From the NCBI GenBank assembly GCA_963811585.1, contig CAWERR010000003.1:62001-126000 (forward strand): a stretch of 64,000 nt of DNA. Reading direction: 5' to 3'. Positions within the stretch are counted from its first letter, which is position 1, and every line of letters starts with the position of its first letter. The DNA comes from JACDHG01 sp963811585 (lineage in GTDB: Bacteria > Actinomycetota > Actinomycetes > Propionibacteriales > Nocardioidaceae). Under the pieces are notes generated by a model. It did no database searches. It was not told the origin of the DNA and worked only from the letters and a program-made list of their open reading frames with translations. This document shows positions 12,351-21,019 of this stretch, piece after piece. The position numbers and the translations under genes are program-made.

Positions 12351-12410
12351 GTGGCCCGACGCCACGTGGACTTCGGCATGACGCGTAGCGCGATGTGTCT
12401 GTCGGCCTGA
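12351..12410 (+). CDS. Leader peptide of the sulfite reductase operon
   Basis: A 19-codon frame from GTG 12351 encodes VARRHVDFGMTRSAMCLSA and stops 105 bp before sir. The R-R-H-V-D-F/L ... S-A-x-C signature is the one I know from conserved putative leader peptides placed before sulfite reductase and related sulfur genes in Streptomyces and other Actinobacteria. The single Cys near the end would let ribosome stalling report cysteine supply. An ATG at 12320 in another frame could be the real start if one base is missing between the two, which is plausible in this indel-rich stretch. Start position is therefore uncertain; the family match is the main evidence. Confidence 0.7.
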   Translation: MARRHVDFGMTRSAMCLSA

Positions 12411-12515
12411 CCTCGCCTGCCAGACATTCGTCCGGCCCCGCGATCGCCGCCCGACGACCCCTCAGTGTCGAGTCTCGTCAGCGTCGACCGCGAGCCGCCT
12501 CCCCCGAGGACTCGC

Positions 12516-14212
12516 ATGACACCCCCCAGCACCACCACCGCCACCGCCGATCGGGCCCACCCGCTCCCGGCCCCGCAAGGGTGAGGGCCAGTGGGCGCTC
12601 GGATACCGCGAGCCGCTCAACGCCAACGAGCAGGCCAAGAAGGACGACGACGCGCTCAACGTGCGAGCCCGCATCGAGAACATCTACGCGCACGGAGGCT
12701 TCGCCTCGATCGACCCCTCCGACCTGCGCAGCCGCTTCCGGTGGTGGGGCCTCTACACGCAGCGCAAGCCCGGCATCGACGGCGGCCGTACCGCCGTCCT
12801 CGAGCCGCACGAGCTCGACGACGAGTACTTCATGCTCCGGGTCCGGATCGACGGCGGTCAGCTGACGACCGAGCAGCTGCGGACGATCGCCGACATCTCG
12901 ACGACCTACGCCCGGGACAGCGCCGACGTGACCGACCGTCAGAACATCCAGCTGCACTGGATCCGCGTCGAGGACGTCCCGGTGATCTGGGACCGGCTCG
13001 AGTCGGTCGGTCTGTCGACGCAGGAGGCATGCGGTGACGTGCCCCGCGTCGTGCTCGGCTGCCCGCTTGCCGGCATCGCGGCGGACGAGCTGATCGACCC
13101 GACCCCGGCGGTCCGTGAGATCTTCGACCACTACATCGGGTCCCGGAGTTCTCCAACCTGCCGCGCAAGTTCAAGACGGCGATCACCGGTCACCCGGCCT
13201 CGACGTCGCGCCGGAGGTCAACGACCTCGCGTTCGTCCCGACCGTGCACCCGGAGCACGGCGTCGGTTTCGACGTCTGGGTCGGCGGCGGACTGTCGACG
13301 AACCCGCAGCTCGCCAAGTCGCTCGGCGTCTGGGTGCCGCTCGACGAGGTGGCTGACGTGTGGCGCGGCGTGATCAGCGTCTTCCGCGACTACGGGTATC
13401 GGCGACTGAGGGCGCGGGCGCGACTGAAGTTCCTCGTCGCCGACTGGGGTGTCGAGAGGTTCCGCACAGGTGCTCCAGGACGAGTACCTGCACCGGACAC
13501 TGGTCGGACGGCGAGCCCCCGGCCAAGCCACTCGGCAACGGCGACCACGTCGGCGTGCACGAGCAGAAGGACGGCCGCTACTACGTCGGCGTCTCCCCGA
13601 TCGCAGGTCGCATCTCAGGGACGACGCTCGGCAAGTTCGCCGACATCGTCGAGGCGCACGGCTCGACCCGGGTCCGCACCACGCCGTACCAGAAGCTGAT
13701 CGTGCTGGACGTCGAGCAGGACCGCGTCGACTCGCTGGTCGAGGCGGTCGAGGACCTCGGACTCTCCACCCGGCCCAGCCAGTGGCGACGCTCGACGATG
13801 GCATGCACCGGCATCGAGTTCTGCAAGCTCGCGATCGTCGAGACCAAGGGCCGTGCTGCCGACCTCGTCGCCGAGCTCGAGCAGCGCATCCCGGAGCTCG
13901 ACACCCCGATCACGGTGCACCTCAACGGGTGCCCCAACTCGTGCGCCCGGATCCAGATCGCCGACATCGGGCTCAAGGGCCAGCTCGTCCCCGACGAGCG
14001 ACGGCAACCACGTCGAGGGGTTCCAGGTCCACCTCGGCGGGGGTCTGGGTCTGGAGGCCGGCTTCGGCCGCAAGCTGCGCGCTCACAAGGTGACGAGCGC
14101 CGGGCTCACCGACTACGTCGAGCGGATCGTCCGCACCTACCTCGACGAGCGCGAGGACGGCGAGCGGTTCGCGTCCTGGGCGCTGCGCGCCGACGAGGAG
14201 AAACTGCGATGA
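12516..14212 (+). CDS. sir: Ferredoxin-type assimilatory sulfite reductase (about seven indels)
   Basis: Frames join into a siroheme/4Fe-4S reductase of about 565 residues that reduces sulfite to sulfide. The two duplicated halves are visible, with cluster ligands ACTGIEFC (C-x5-C) and NGCPNSC (C-x3-C) near the C-terminus. Nitrite reductase of the same fold is the alternative, but linkage to cysH and a chelatase favours sulfite. The ATG at 12516 has GAGGA five bases upstream. Frame breaks lie near 12568 (extra G), 13142, 13196, 13410, 13465, 13510 and 13998. The stop overlaps the next gene as ATGA. Confidence 0.9.
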
Positions 14213-14415
14213 GCGCCCACTCCGTCCCCCTGCACTGCCCCTACTGCGCCGGGAGAGAACCTGCACCCGCACGGCGACGTGCACGGCGCCTGGGAGTGCC
14301 GCGAGTGCCTGCGCGCCTTCGGCGTGAAGTTCCTCGGCCTGCTCTCCCCCGCCGGCACGCCGGCCGCCCCGACCACCTCGACCTGTCCACCGACGAGCCC
14401 AGGAGCGCGCGATGA
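14209..14415 (+). CDS. Small two-CxxC protein between sir and cysH
   Basis: A protein of about 68 residues with CPYC and, about 18 residues later, CREC, followed by LRAFGVKFLGL; a zinc ribbon or rubredoxin-like knuckle is likely. It begins inside the sir stop (ATGA) and its end (DEPRSAR) overlaps the cysH start, again as ATGA. Two indels (extra A near 14255, another shift near 14365) must be repaired to read it. Small Cys-rich proteins at this place are usual in actinobacterial sulfur operons, and a role in electron transfer or cluster assembly for Sir is an inference. Confidence 0.65.
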   Translation: MSAHSVPLHCPYCAGREPAPARRRARRLGVPRVPARLRREVPRPALPRRHAGRPDHLDLSTDEPRSAR

Positions 14416-15133
14416 CGCTCACCCCGACGGCACCGGCCGTACGCACCACCGACGAGCTGCGCGAGATCGCGACGATCGCCGGACCCGACCTCGAGCTCGC
14501 CCCCGCCGAGACCATCCTCGAGTGGGCAGTCGAGACGTTCGGCGACAAGTTCTGCATCACGTCGTCGATGGCCGACGCGGTGCTCGCCCACCTGGCCTCC
14601 CAGGTGTCCCCCGGTATCGACGTCGCTCTTCCTCGACACCGGCTACCACTTCATCGAGACCATCGGTACGCGTGACGCAGTCGCGGCAACGATGCCCGTC
14701 AACGTCGTCACGCTCTCGCCGACGATCTCGGTGCGCGAACAGGACGAGCAGTACGGCAAGGACCTGTTCGCACGCGACCCCGACCTGTGCTGCAAGCTCC
14801 GCAAGGTGCAGCCGCTGACCGAGGGCCTGGCGTCGTACGACGCGTGGGCCACCGGGCTGCGCCGCGAGGAGACGCACAACCGGGTGATCGCACCCGTCGT
14901 CGGCTGGGACGAGGGCAAGCAGAAGGTGAAGGTCTCACCGCTCGCCCGCTGGACCCGAGCCGACGTCGACCGCTACATCGCCGAGCACGACGTGCTCGGT
15001 CAACCCCTTGCAGTACGACGGTTACCCCTCCATCGGATGCTGGCCATGCACGCGTCGCGTGGCTCCGGGCGACGATGCCCGCAGCGGACGCTGGGCGGGG
15101 ACCGGCAAGACAGAATGCGGTATCCACTCATGA
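14412..15133 (+). CDS. cysH: APS reductase (phosphoadenylyl/adenylyl-sulfate reductase), two frameshifts
   Basis: CysH reduces activated sulfate to sulfite. After removal of two extra bases (near 14628 and 15000) it has 239 residues. The paired cysteines DLCCKL and the later IGCWPCTRRV are the 4Fe-4S ligands found in enzymes that use APS rather than PAPS. The C-terminal TECGIH carries the catalytic cysteine. Start and stop overlap the neighbouring genes by ATGA. No ATP sulfurylase gene (cysD/N) is present in this stretch, so activation must be encoded elsewhere. Confidence 0.9.
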
Positions 15134-15880
15134 GCGCTCCCGCCCTGATCGCCCTTGCCCACGGCAGCCGCGACCCGCGGTCTGCCCGTACCGTCCGCGA
15201 GATCGTCGCCGCTACGAAGGCGCTTCGACCGGACCTGAAGATCGAGCCGGCCTTCCTCGACCACTCGCGTCCCGACCTCGACTCCGTCGTCGACCGGTTG
15301 GTCGCCCGTGGACACACCGAGATCGTCGTCGTCCCCCTCCTGCTCACCGAGGCCTACCACGCCCGGGTCGACGTACCCGAGGTCGTCACGGCGGCCGCCG
15401 CTCGCCACGAAGGCCTCGGCATCCGGGTCGCCGAGGTGGTCGGCACCGACGCAGCGCTGCTCTCCGTGCTCGACGTGCGGCTGCGCGAGGCGCTGCGGCG
15501 AGTCCCGCGTGCGTGAGCTCGATGCGCTCGTGCTCGCCGCGGCGGGTACGTCCGACGCCCGCGCCAACGCCAACGTCGCGCGGCTGGCTCGGCTGTGGGG
15601 CCACCGGCACCACCTGCCCACGAGCGTCGCGTTCGCCTCGACCGCTCCCCCGTCGACCGGCGAGGCCGTCCGCGAGTGGCGGCGGCAGGGCACGCCGGTA
15701 CGTCGCCGTGGGGTCGCTGTTCATCGCCCCGGGAAGCTTCCCGACCGGGCCGAGGAGCTGGCGCTCGAGGCCGGCGCCGTGGCGGTGTCGGCTCCGCTCG
15801 GTGCCCACGGAGAGCTGGGCCGGGTCATCCTGGCCCGGTACTCCGTCGGAGCACTCCAGCTGGTGCAGATCCCCGCCTGA
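15130..15880 (+). CDS. Sirohydrochlorin ferrochelatase-like (CbiX family), about three indels
   Basis: A CbiX/SirB-type class II chelatase. The N-terminal ALAHGSRDP carries the metal-binding His; the second half repeats the fold (VLAAAGTSDARANANVA ... VAVGSLFIAPG ... GRVILARY). It would insert Fe2+ into sirohydrochlorin to make siroheme for Sir, which explains its place at the end of the operon. Frame shifts lie near 15505, 15700 and 15740. A cobalt chelatase role is possible by family, but the context favours siroheme. Confidence 0.85.
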
Positions 15881-15890
15881 GGCAAGGAGG

Positions 15891-16745
15891 TCAGGGTTCA
15901 GCCGTGAGGCGAGCCTTCTGCTCCTCGACGTCGAAGTCGGGTACGGGCCACCGCGGGTCGAGCTGTTGGAGGTGCTCGAGCAGCAGGACGCAGATCGCCC
16001 AGTTGCGGTACCACTTGCGGTCGCTGGGCACGACGTGCCAGGCCGCCGCGGAACTGCACCGCTCTAGCGCAATCTCGTAGGCGTGCTGGTAGTCGTCCCA
16101 CCGCCCGCGCTCGTCTATGTCAGCCGGGTTGAACTTCCAGTGCTTCGTCGGGTCATCGAGCCGCGCCAGCAGCCGCTCGCGCTGCTCGCCTTTGGAGATG
16201 TGGAGCATGCACTTGATCACAGTCGTGCCGTTGGCGGCGAGCCGCTGTTCGAACTCGTTGATGGCGTCATAGCGGCGTTCGATCTCCGTCGGCGAAGCCA
16301 AACCGCGCACGCGGGCGATGAGCACATCCTCGTAGTGACCGCGGTCGAACACTCCCACCATGCCGGGATCCGGAACCTTCTTTTCGATGCGCCAGAGGAA
16401 GTCGTGCTCGAGTTCCTCCTTGGTCGGTGCCTTGAACGATGCCAACGAGATGCCCTGTGGGTCGAGTTGGCGCAAGCTGTGGCGGACCACGCCACCCTTG
16501 CCCGATGTGTCCATCCCCTGTAGCACCAGCAGGATGCTTCGGCGTCCGGCGACCTTCGACTCTGCGTACAGTCGTTCCTGAAGCTCGGCCGCCTTAGCTC
16601 CGACATCAGCCAGCGCCTTACTCCCCTCGGACTTCGTGCCGTCGAAGCCAGGCTTGCCACCCGGGTCGAGCGCATCCAGGTCAACGGGGCCCGTCGGTAG
16701 CCGCAGCAGGTCACTCAGCGGGGCCGTTGCGGTCGTCGTACTCAT
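15891..16745 (-). CDS. ppk2: Polyphosphate kinase 2 family nucleotide phosphotransferase
   Basis: A one-domain PPK2 of 284 residues that transfers phosphate between polyphosphate and nucleotides. Walker A is GMDTSGKGG; Walker B is in FDRGHYEDVL; the lid has HISKGEQRERL and the later region DDPTKHWKF is typical. Which nucleotide (AMP, ADP or GDP) is used cannot be told. It converges on the sulfur operon with a 10-bp gap. The start at 16745 is supported by CAGAAT at 16752-16757 (minus), six bases upstream, with no Shine-Dalgarno. Confidence 0.93.
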   Translation of the reverse strand: MSTTTATAPLSDLLRLPTGPVDLDALDPGGKPGFDGTKSEGSKALADVGAKAAELQERLYAESKVAGRRSILLVLQGMDTSGKGGVVRHSLRQLDPQGISLASFKAPTKEELEHDFLWRIEKKVPDPGMVGVFDRGHYEDVLIARVRGLASPTEIERRYDAINEFEQRLAANGTTVIKCMLHISKGEQRERLLARLDDPTKHWKFNPADIDERGRWDDYQHAYEIALERCSSAAAWHVVPSDRKWYRNWAICVLLLEHLQQLDPRWPVPDFDVEEQKARLTAEP

Positions 16746-16751
16746 GGCGCC

Positions 16752-16757
16752 ATTCTG
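16752..16757 (-). promoter_or_regulatory. -10 element of ppk2, leaderless
   Basis: CAGAAT on the minus strand, six bases from the ATG at 16745. The divergent gene at 16805 has its own hexamer 36 bp away. Confidence 0.55.
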
Positions 16758-16792
16758 ACCGGTCGGCTCATCGGCCGCCCGGCAGGAGGTGG

Positions 16793-16798
16793 CAGGAT
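16793..16798 (+). promoter_or_regulatory. -10 element of the RibD-like gene, leaderless
   Basis: CAGGAT, six bases before the GTG at 16805. It decides this start over the longer open frame that begins at 16727 inside the promoter region. Confidence 0.55.
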
Positions 16799-16804
16799 CG
16801 ACGC

Positions 16805-17548
16805 GTGCAGTCGCTGTTTCCCACCACGCCGGACGAGCTGGACGACGACGACCTGGCCGAGCTCTACGCCTACCCGGTCGACAGACGGTGGGTGCGGGCG
16901 AACTTCGTCGCCACGCTGGATGGCGCAGCGCAAGGCGAGGACGGGAAGTCGGAGAGCCTGTCGAGTCGGGCTGACCAGCAGCTGTTCGCCTTGCTCCGTT
17001 CGCTATGTGACGTCGTGCTCGTGGGAGCAGGCACCGCTCGCCGCGAGGGCTACCAGCCGATCCTCGAGTCAGAGGTCGCGACCGAGCTGCGTCGCCAGCT
17101 GGGCCTCGCCCCGGTGCCCGCGATTGCAGTGGTGTCGCGGTCGCTGAGCCTTGACCCCGCGCTGCTCGCCGGTGGCGTGTCGCCCACGATCGTGATCACC
17201 ACCGAGACGGGACTGGCCAACCCTCTCCACAGCGAAACCGCTGGTGCCCTGACAGACGCGACAACCGTCGTCGCAGGCCAGCTCGACGTAGACCTTGCCG
17301 GCGCAGTCGAAGCGCTCGGCGGACACGGCTACCAGCGGATCCTGTGTGAGGGCGGACCAACGCTGATGCGTGGACTGACCGCGGCCCGGCAGCTGGACGA
17401 GCTGTGCCTCACGATCAGCCCTCAACTGGTCGCCGGCGACCGGCGTCGCGTCACTCATGGCGCAGCGATCGTCTCCCCTGCCCGCCTACGACTACGCCAC
17501 CTGCTCGAGTCTGACGGCGAGCTGTTCTGCCGCTACACGACGAACTGA
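16805..17548 (+). CDS. RibD C-terminal-domain (DHFR-fold) reductase
   Basis: A 247-residue pyrimidine-reductase-like protein. The N-terminal motif RWVRANFVATLDGAAQG and the cofactor segment CDVVLVGAGTARREGY are the RibD-C signature, and GYQRILCEGGPTLMRGL is the substrate/NADPH loop. Relatives reduce the ribose of a riboflavin intermediate with NADPH, but stand-alone actinobacterial copies have unknown substrates. It is followed 11 bp later by the DNA ligase gene, so they probably share a transcript. Confidence 0.8.
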   Translation: MQSLFPTTPDELDDDDLAELYAYPVDRRWVRANFVATLDGAAQGEDGKSESLSSRADQQLFALLRSLCDVVLVGAGTARREGYQPILESEVATELRRQLGLAPVPAIAVVSRSLSLDPALLAGGVSPTIVITTETGLANPLHSETAGALTDATTVVAGQLDVDLAGAVEALGGHGYQRILCEGGPTLMRGLTAARQLDELCLTISPQLVAGDRRRVTHGAAIVSPARLRLRHLLESDGELFCRYTTN

Positions 17549-17559
17549 TCCGAGGAGCC

Positions 17560-18639
17560 ATGGACCTTCCTGTGATGCCACCGCTGTCCCCGATGCTCGC
17601 CAAAGCGACCAAGGCCATCCCGAAGTCGGCTGCCCACGAAGGCGGCCTGCTCTACGAGCCGAAGTGGGACGGCTTCCGGTGCATCGTGTTTCGCGACGGA
17701 GACGAGGTCGAGCTCGGCAGCCGCAACGAGCGACCGCTGACTCGCTACTTCCCCGAGATCGTCGAGGCAGCGCTCGCTTCCCTGCCCCAGCGGTGTGTGG
17801 TGGACGGCGAGATCGTGATCGCGATGGACGGAAGGTTGCACTTCGAGCGGTTGCTGGAGCGGATCCACCCCGCCGACTCACGAGTGCGCAAGCTGGCGGT
17901 CGACACGCCTGCATCGTTCGTCGCGTTCGACCTGCTGGCGCTCGACGACCAGTCGCTCCTGGAGACGCCGCAGGGCGAGCGCCGCGCGCTGCTCGAGGAA
18001 CACCTCACATCCTCGAAGCCGCCCATCTTCCTGACGGCGGCGACGACCGACCACGGCACCGCCGAGGAGTGGTTCTCGTCGTTCGAGGGTGCCGGGCTCG
18101 ACGGCGTCGTCGCGAAGCCACTTGCCTCGACGTACGAGCCGAACAAGCGGACCATGATGAAGGTCAAGCACGAGCGCACCGCCGACGTCGTGCTCGCGGG
18201 CTACCGGCTCCACAAGACCTCAACCCCCGAGGAGCCACGGTTGGGGTCGCTCCTGCTCGGCCTGTATGACGACGAGGGCCACCTCCAGCACGTGGGCGTG
18301 TCGGCGGCGTTCCCGGTGACCCGAAGAGCCGAGCTCGTGAAAGAGCTCGAGCCCTTGCTCATCGACCCGGCCGAGCATCCGTGGGCCGAGTGGGCAACCG
18401 CCGAGACCGGCGGCCGGATGCCAGGCGCTCAGTCACGGTGGAACGCCGGGAAGGATCTGTCCTGGGTGCCCCTCGACCCGTCGCTCGTGGCCGAGGTCGG
18501 CTACGACCACATGGAGGGGACGCGATTTCGTCATACGACCCAGTTCAAGCGCTGGCGCCCCGACCGGACGCCCGAGTCGTGCACCTACGAGCAGCTCGAG
18601 GAGCCCGTCAGCTACGACCTCGACGACATCCTGCGTTGA
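17560..18639 (+). CDS. ligC: ATP-dependent DNA ligase, LigC type
   Basis: A 359-residue ligase with an adenylation domain and an OB domain. The nucleotidyl-lysine is in EPKWDGFR; later motifs include VDGEIVI, GLDGVVAKP and MMKVKHERTADVV. Length and layout match mycobacterial LigC rather than LigD, which has polymerase and phosphoesterase domains. GAGGAG stands four bases before the ATG. A stand-alone LigD-type polymerase lies 4.3 kb away (22923-23994), so the two may act together in base-excision or end-joining repair. The downstream interval 18640-18737 holds only the dyad listed next. Confidence 0.92.
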   Translation: MDLPVMPPLSPMLAKATKAIPKSAAHEGGLLYEPKWDGFRCIVFRDGDEVELGSRNERPLTRYFPEIVEAALASLPQRCVVDGEIVIAMDGRLHFERLLERIHPADSRVRKLAVDTPASFVAFDLLALDDQSLLETPQGERRALLEEHLTSSKPPIFLTAATTDHGTAEEWFSSFEGAGLDGVVAKPLASTYEPNKRTMMKVKHERTADVVLAGYRLHKTSTPEEPRLGSLLLGLYDDEGHLQHVGVSAAFPVTRRAELVKELEPLLIDPAEHPWAEWATAETGGRMPGAQSRWNAGKDLSWVPLDPSLVAEVGYDHMEGTRFRHTTQFKRWRPDRTPESCTYEQLEEPVSYDLDDILR

Positions 18640-18640
18640 C

Positions 18641-18656
18641 GACAACAACAGTTGTC
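18641..18656. promoter_or_regulatory. Dyad GACAAC-N4-GTTGTC upstream of the Usp-like gene
   Basis: A perfect 6-4-6 inverted repeat just after the ligase stop, with a further half-site GTTGTC about 15 bp downstream. Its place 80 bp before the next gene suggests an operator; no regulator can be named. Confidence 0.4.
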
Positions 18657-18737
18657 CGAAATGCTGAGTTGTCTCAAACCCTTGGGCGCACGCATCGGCG
18701 GGAGGATGATAGGAGTGACGCCTCGAAGGAGAGTGCC

Positions 18738-19268
18738 ATGTACAACGTGATCGTCCTTGCCGAACAGGTGCTCACCTCCGGTGACGCAGAGGAGGTTGCC
18801 TCCCTGCACGACGGCATCGAGGAGGCACGCCACTACCACCTCCTGATTCCCTGCGAGAACGCCCAGCTGCGAGTCGAGACCGCCCTGGGTGCTCTGGCGG
18901 CAAGCGAGGTGTTGGCTGCGCCGCCGGTCGTGACCGACGAGCTCGACGCGCGGCAGGCACAGGAGGCCATCGACAGGCACGCCGAGAATGCCGTGACGGT
19001 CAGCATCGCGGCGCTGAAGGCGACCGGCCACGACGCAAGCGGCGAGTTCAGCCCGGACGACCCGATCGACGTACTCGAACGCGTCGCAACCGAGCACGAT
19101 GCCGCAGAGGTCATCGTCATGACGCGACCACACGTCGTCGCCGAGTTCTTCCACGTGGACTGGACATCCAAGGCCCGCCGTCGCCTTGGCGTCCCGGTCC
19201 TGCACCTCATCGAGCACGAGCCGATCGATGCCGAGGCTGGCAGCGGCCAGGGCATCACCGGGATGTAG
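18738..19268 (+). CDS. Usp-fold-like hypothetical protein
   Basis: A soluble protein of 176 residues. The alternating beta/alpha layout (YNVIVLAEQVL ... HYHLLIPCEN ... AEVIVMTRPHVVAEFFHVDW ... LGVPVLHLIEHEP) resembles a universal-stress-protein or Rossmann-like fold, but the ATP-binding G-2x-G-9x-G motif of Usp proteins is not seen. GGAGAG precedes the ATG. It stands alone between the ligase and the methyltransferase. The function is not recognised. Confidence 0.6.
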   Translation: MYNVIVLAEQVLTSGDAEEVASLHDGIEEARHYHLLIPCENAQLRVETALGALAASEVLAAPPVVTDELDARQAQEAIDRHAENAVTVSIAALKATGHDASGEFSPDDPIDVLERVATEHDAAEVIVMTRPHVVAEFFHVDWTSKARRRLGVPVLHLIEHEPIDAEAGSGQGITGM

Positions 19269-19308
19269 CAGTAGACGGCCGGGGGGCCGCGAAACACAGG
19301 AGGGGGCC

Positions 19309-20100
19309 ATGGATCCCATGGATTTGAAGCAACGCCAGGCTGACGTGTGGGGCTCAGCGCCGTTCGAGCTAGTGGCTCCGACGCTGACGGGCATGCATGA
19401 TGCCGTGCTCGACTCCGTCAATGCCGGGCCTGACGACCGCTGGCTCGACGTCGCCTGCGGCACGGGAAACCTTGCCCGGATGGCCGTGCGCACGGGCGCT
19501 GAGGTCGTGGGCGCCGACTCGTCGCCCGCCCTCATCGCCACCGCCGAGCGGCTGTCCGACGGACTCGGGGTGCGGTTCGAGGTCGCCGACGTCGAGGCCT
19601 TGCCGTATGACGACGGGGCGTTCGACATCGTCACCTCCACGGTCGGAGCCATCTTCGCGCCCAACCACGAGGCGGTTGCCGACCAGCTGAGCCGGGTCAC
19701 GCGCCTCGGTGGACGTCTCGCGATGACAGCCTGGATCCGAAACACCGGGGGCACCGACCCGTTCGCGGTGCTCGACTCCTACCGCCCACCGCCACCCCCC
19801 GAGGAGGCGGACTTGCTGGCCTGGGGCGACGAAGAGCATGCGAGCAATCTCCTCGACCCGACGTTCGAGCTGACCTTCACCCGCCACATCTCACACTGGC
19901 GGTCGGAATCGGCAGCAACGATGGTCGAGGAGGCGGCGACGGGTGTGGGGCCGTTCAAGACTCTGCTGGCCAGCCTGCCGGCCGACCGTGCCGCCTCGTT
20001 GAGAAGCGAGCTGATCGAGCGGCTCGGCCAGCACCGCACCGGCGACACCGAAGTGACCGTGGACCGCCAGTACATGCTGATCGCCGGGGTCCGCCGCTGA
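19309..20100 (+). CDS. SAM-dependent class I methyltransferase
   Basis: A 263-residue enzyme with the Rossmann motif I WLDVACGTGNLA, motif II VVGADSSP and motif III-like FEVADVEALPYDD followed by GAFDIVTS. It is UbiE/Methyltransf_11-like; the methyl acceptor is unknown. Two in-frame ATGs are possible (19309 and 19318); AGGAGGG five bases before 19309 favours the first. It converges with the hydrolase gene. Confidence 0.82.
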   Translation: MDPMDLKQRQADVWGSAPFELVAPTLTGMHDAVLDSVNAGPDDRWLDVACGTGNLARMAVRTGAEVVGADSSPALIATAERLSDGLGVRFEVADVEALPYDDGAFDIVTSTVGAIFAPNHEAVADQLSRVTRLGGRLAMTAWIRNTGGTDPFAVLDSYRPPPPPEEADLLAWGDEEHASNLLDPTFELTFTRHISHWRSESAATMVEEAATGVGPFKTLLASLPADRAASLRSELIERLGQHRTGDTEVTVDRQYMLIAGVRR

Positions 20101-20127
20101 CCACCGCCGACGACATACGGCTGGGGT

Positions 20128-20889
20128 TCAACCCCGGGCAAGGTAGGGGTCGGCCCAGGCGCTGATAATGCGGGCCGCCCGCGTTGCTTGATTGCGCCCG
20201 GTGAGTAGGTGATCGGCACCCTCCAGCGACACGAAGCTGCGCGGGTGCCGCGCCGCCCGGAATATCTCACTAGCGTTTGCGATGCCCACCGTGTTGTCGG
20301 TCGGGGAGTGCATCACCAGGAGCGCCCGGCGCAGCGTGTTGATCTCTTCGTGCAGGTCCTCTGCGCGCACGTCCTCGATGAAGTGCCGCCGCAAGGTGAG
20401 CGCCTTACCACCGATAAGGAACGGCGCCTCCCCGTCGGCGAGGATCCGTTCGACCAGGGCGTCGTAGTTGTGCTCGACGTGGCCTGGGTCGTACGGCGCG
20501 CCGATGCTCGCCACGGCGAGCACCGAGTCGACCTGGTGGGCCGCGGCGATGACCGCCGCTCCGCCGAAGGAGTGCCCCACCAGCAGCCGTACCTCGCGAC
20601 CGGTCTCGTTCATGAACCGCGCCGCCCGCGCCGTGTCGGCGATCTTGTGGGAGAACGAACCGTCGCCCCAGTCGCCCTCAGAGTCGCCGAGTCCGAGGTT
20701 GTCGAAGCGCAGCATCCCGATGCCCTCGCTGGCCAGCCGCTTGCAGAGGCGGCTGGCGGCAGGGCTGTCCTTGCCCAGCGTGAAGCCATGGGAGAACACG
20801 CCCCAGCCCCGGGGCGGACCCTCCGGGAGATCGATCAGACCCGCAAGCCTGGGTCCGCTCGTGCTGGGGAACCATGCCCGCTCGGTCAC
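20128..20889 (-). CDS. Alpha/beta hydrolase
   Basis: A 253-residue serine hydrolase: oxyanion-region HGFTLGKDS, nucleophile elbow GHSFGGA, acid Asp in HSPTDNTV and catalytic His in EGADHLLTG. It resembles the short-chain esterases or acyl hydrolases that in some bacteria are fused to OsmC; no OsmC domain is present here. The GTG at 20889 is selected because AAGGAT (20896-20901, minus) ends six bases upstream; the longer frame to 20946 starts inside the promoter. Confidence 0.82.
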   Translation of the reverse strand: MTERAWFPSTSGPRLAGLIDLPEGPPRGWGVFSHGFTLGKDSPAASRLCKRLASEGIGMLRFDNLGLGDSEGDWGDGSFSHKIADTARAARFMNETGREVRLLVGHSFGGAAVIAAAHQVDSVLAVASIGAPYDPGHVEHNYDALVERILADGEAPFLIGGKALTLRRHFIEDVRAEDLHEEINTLRRALLVMHSPTDNTVGIANASEIFRAARHPRSFVSLEGADHLLTGRNQATRAARIISAWADPYLARG

Positions 20890-21019
20890 GTTCGCATCCT
20901 TGGCGCCACCATCACCACCGTACGGTCGGGCTACTCGGGGTGGCAATCGTTGGCAGCCGTCGGTAGCCCGTGTGGGCTATGGACGTACCGGCCCAGGGAA
21001 GAGTAGACCGGAGAGAATC

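Noticed and set aside
7040..15880. Pseudogenes created by reductive evolution
   Set aside because: Too many unrelated essential-type genes are affected in one block, with single-base indels only and conserved sequence throughout; consensus error explains this better.
20119..20135. GGGGTTCAACCCC resembling a tRNA T-arm
   Set aside because: No acceptor, D or anticodon arms around it; the loop is too short, and it overlaps the end of the hydrolase gene.
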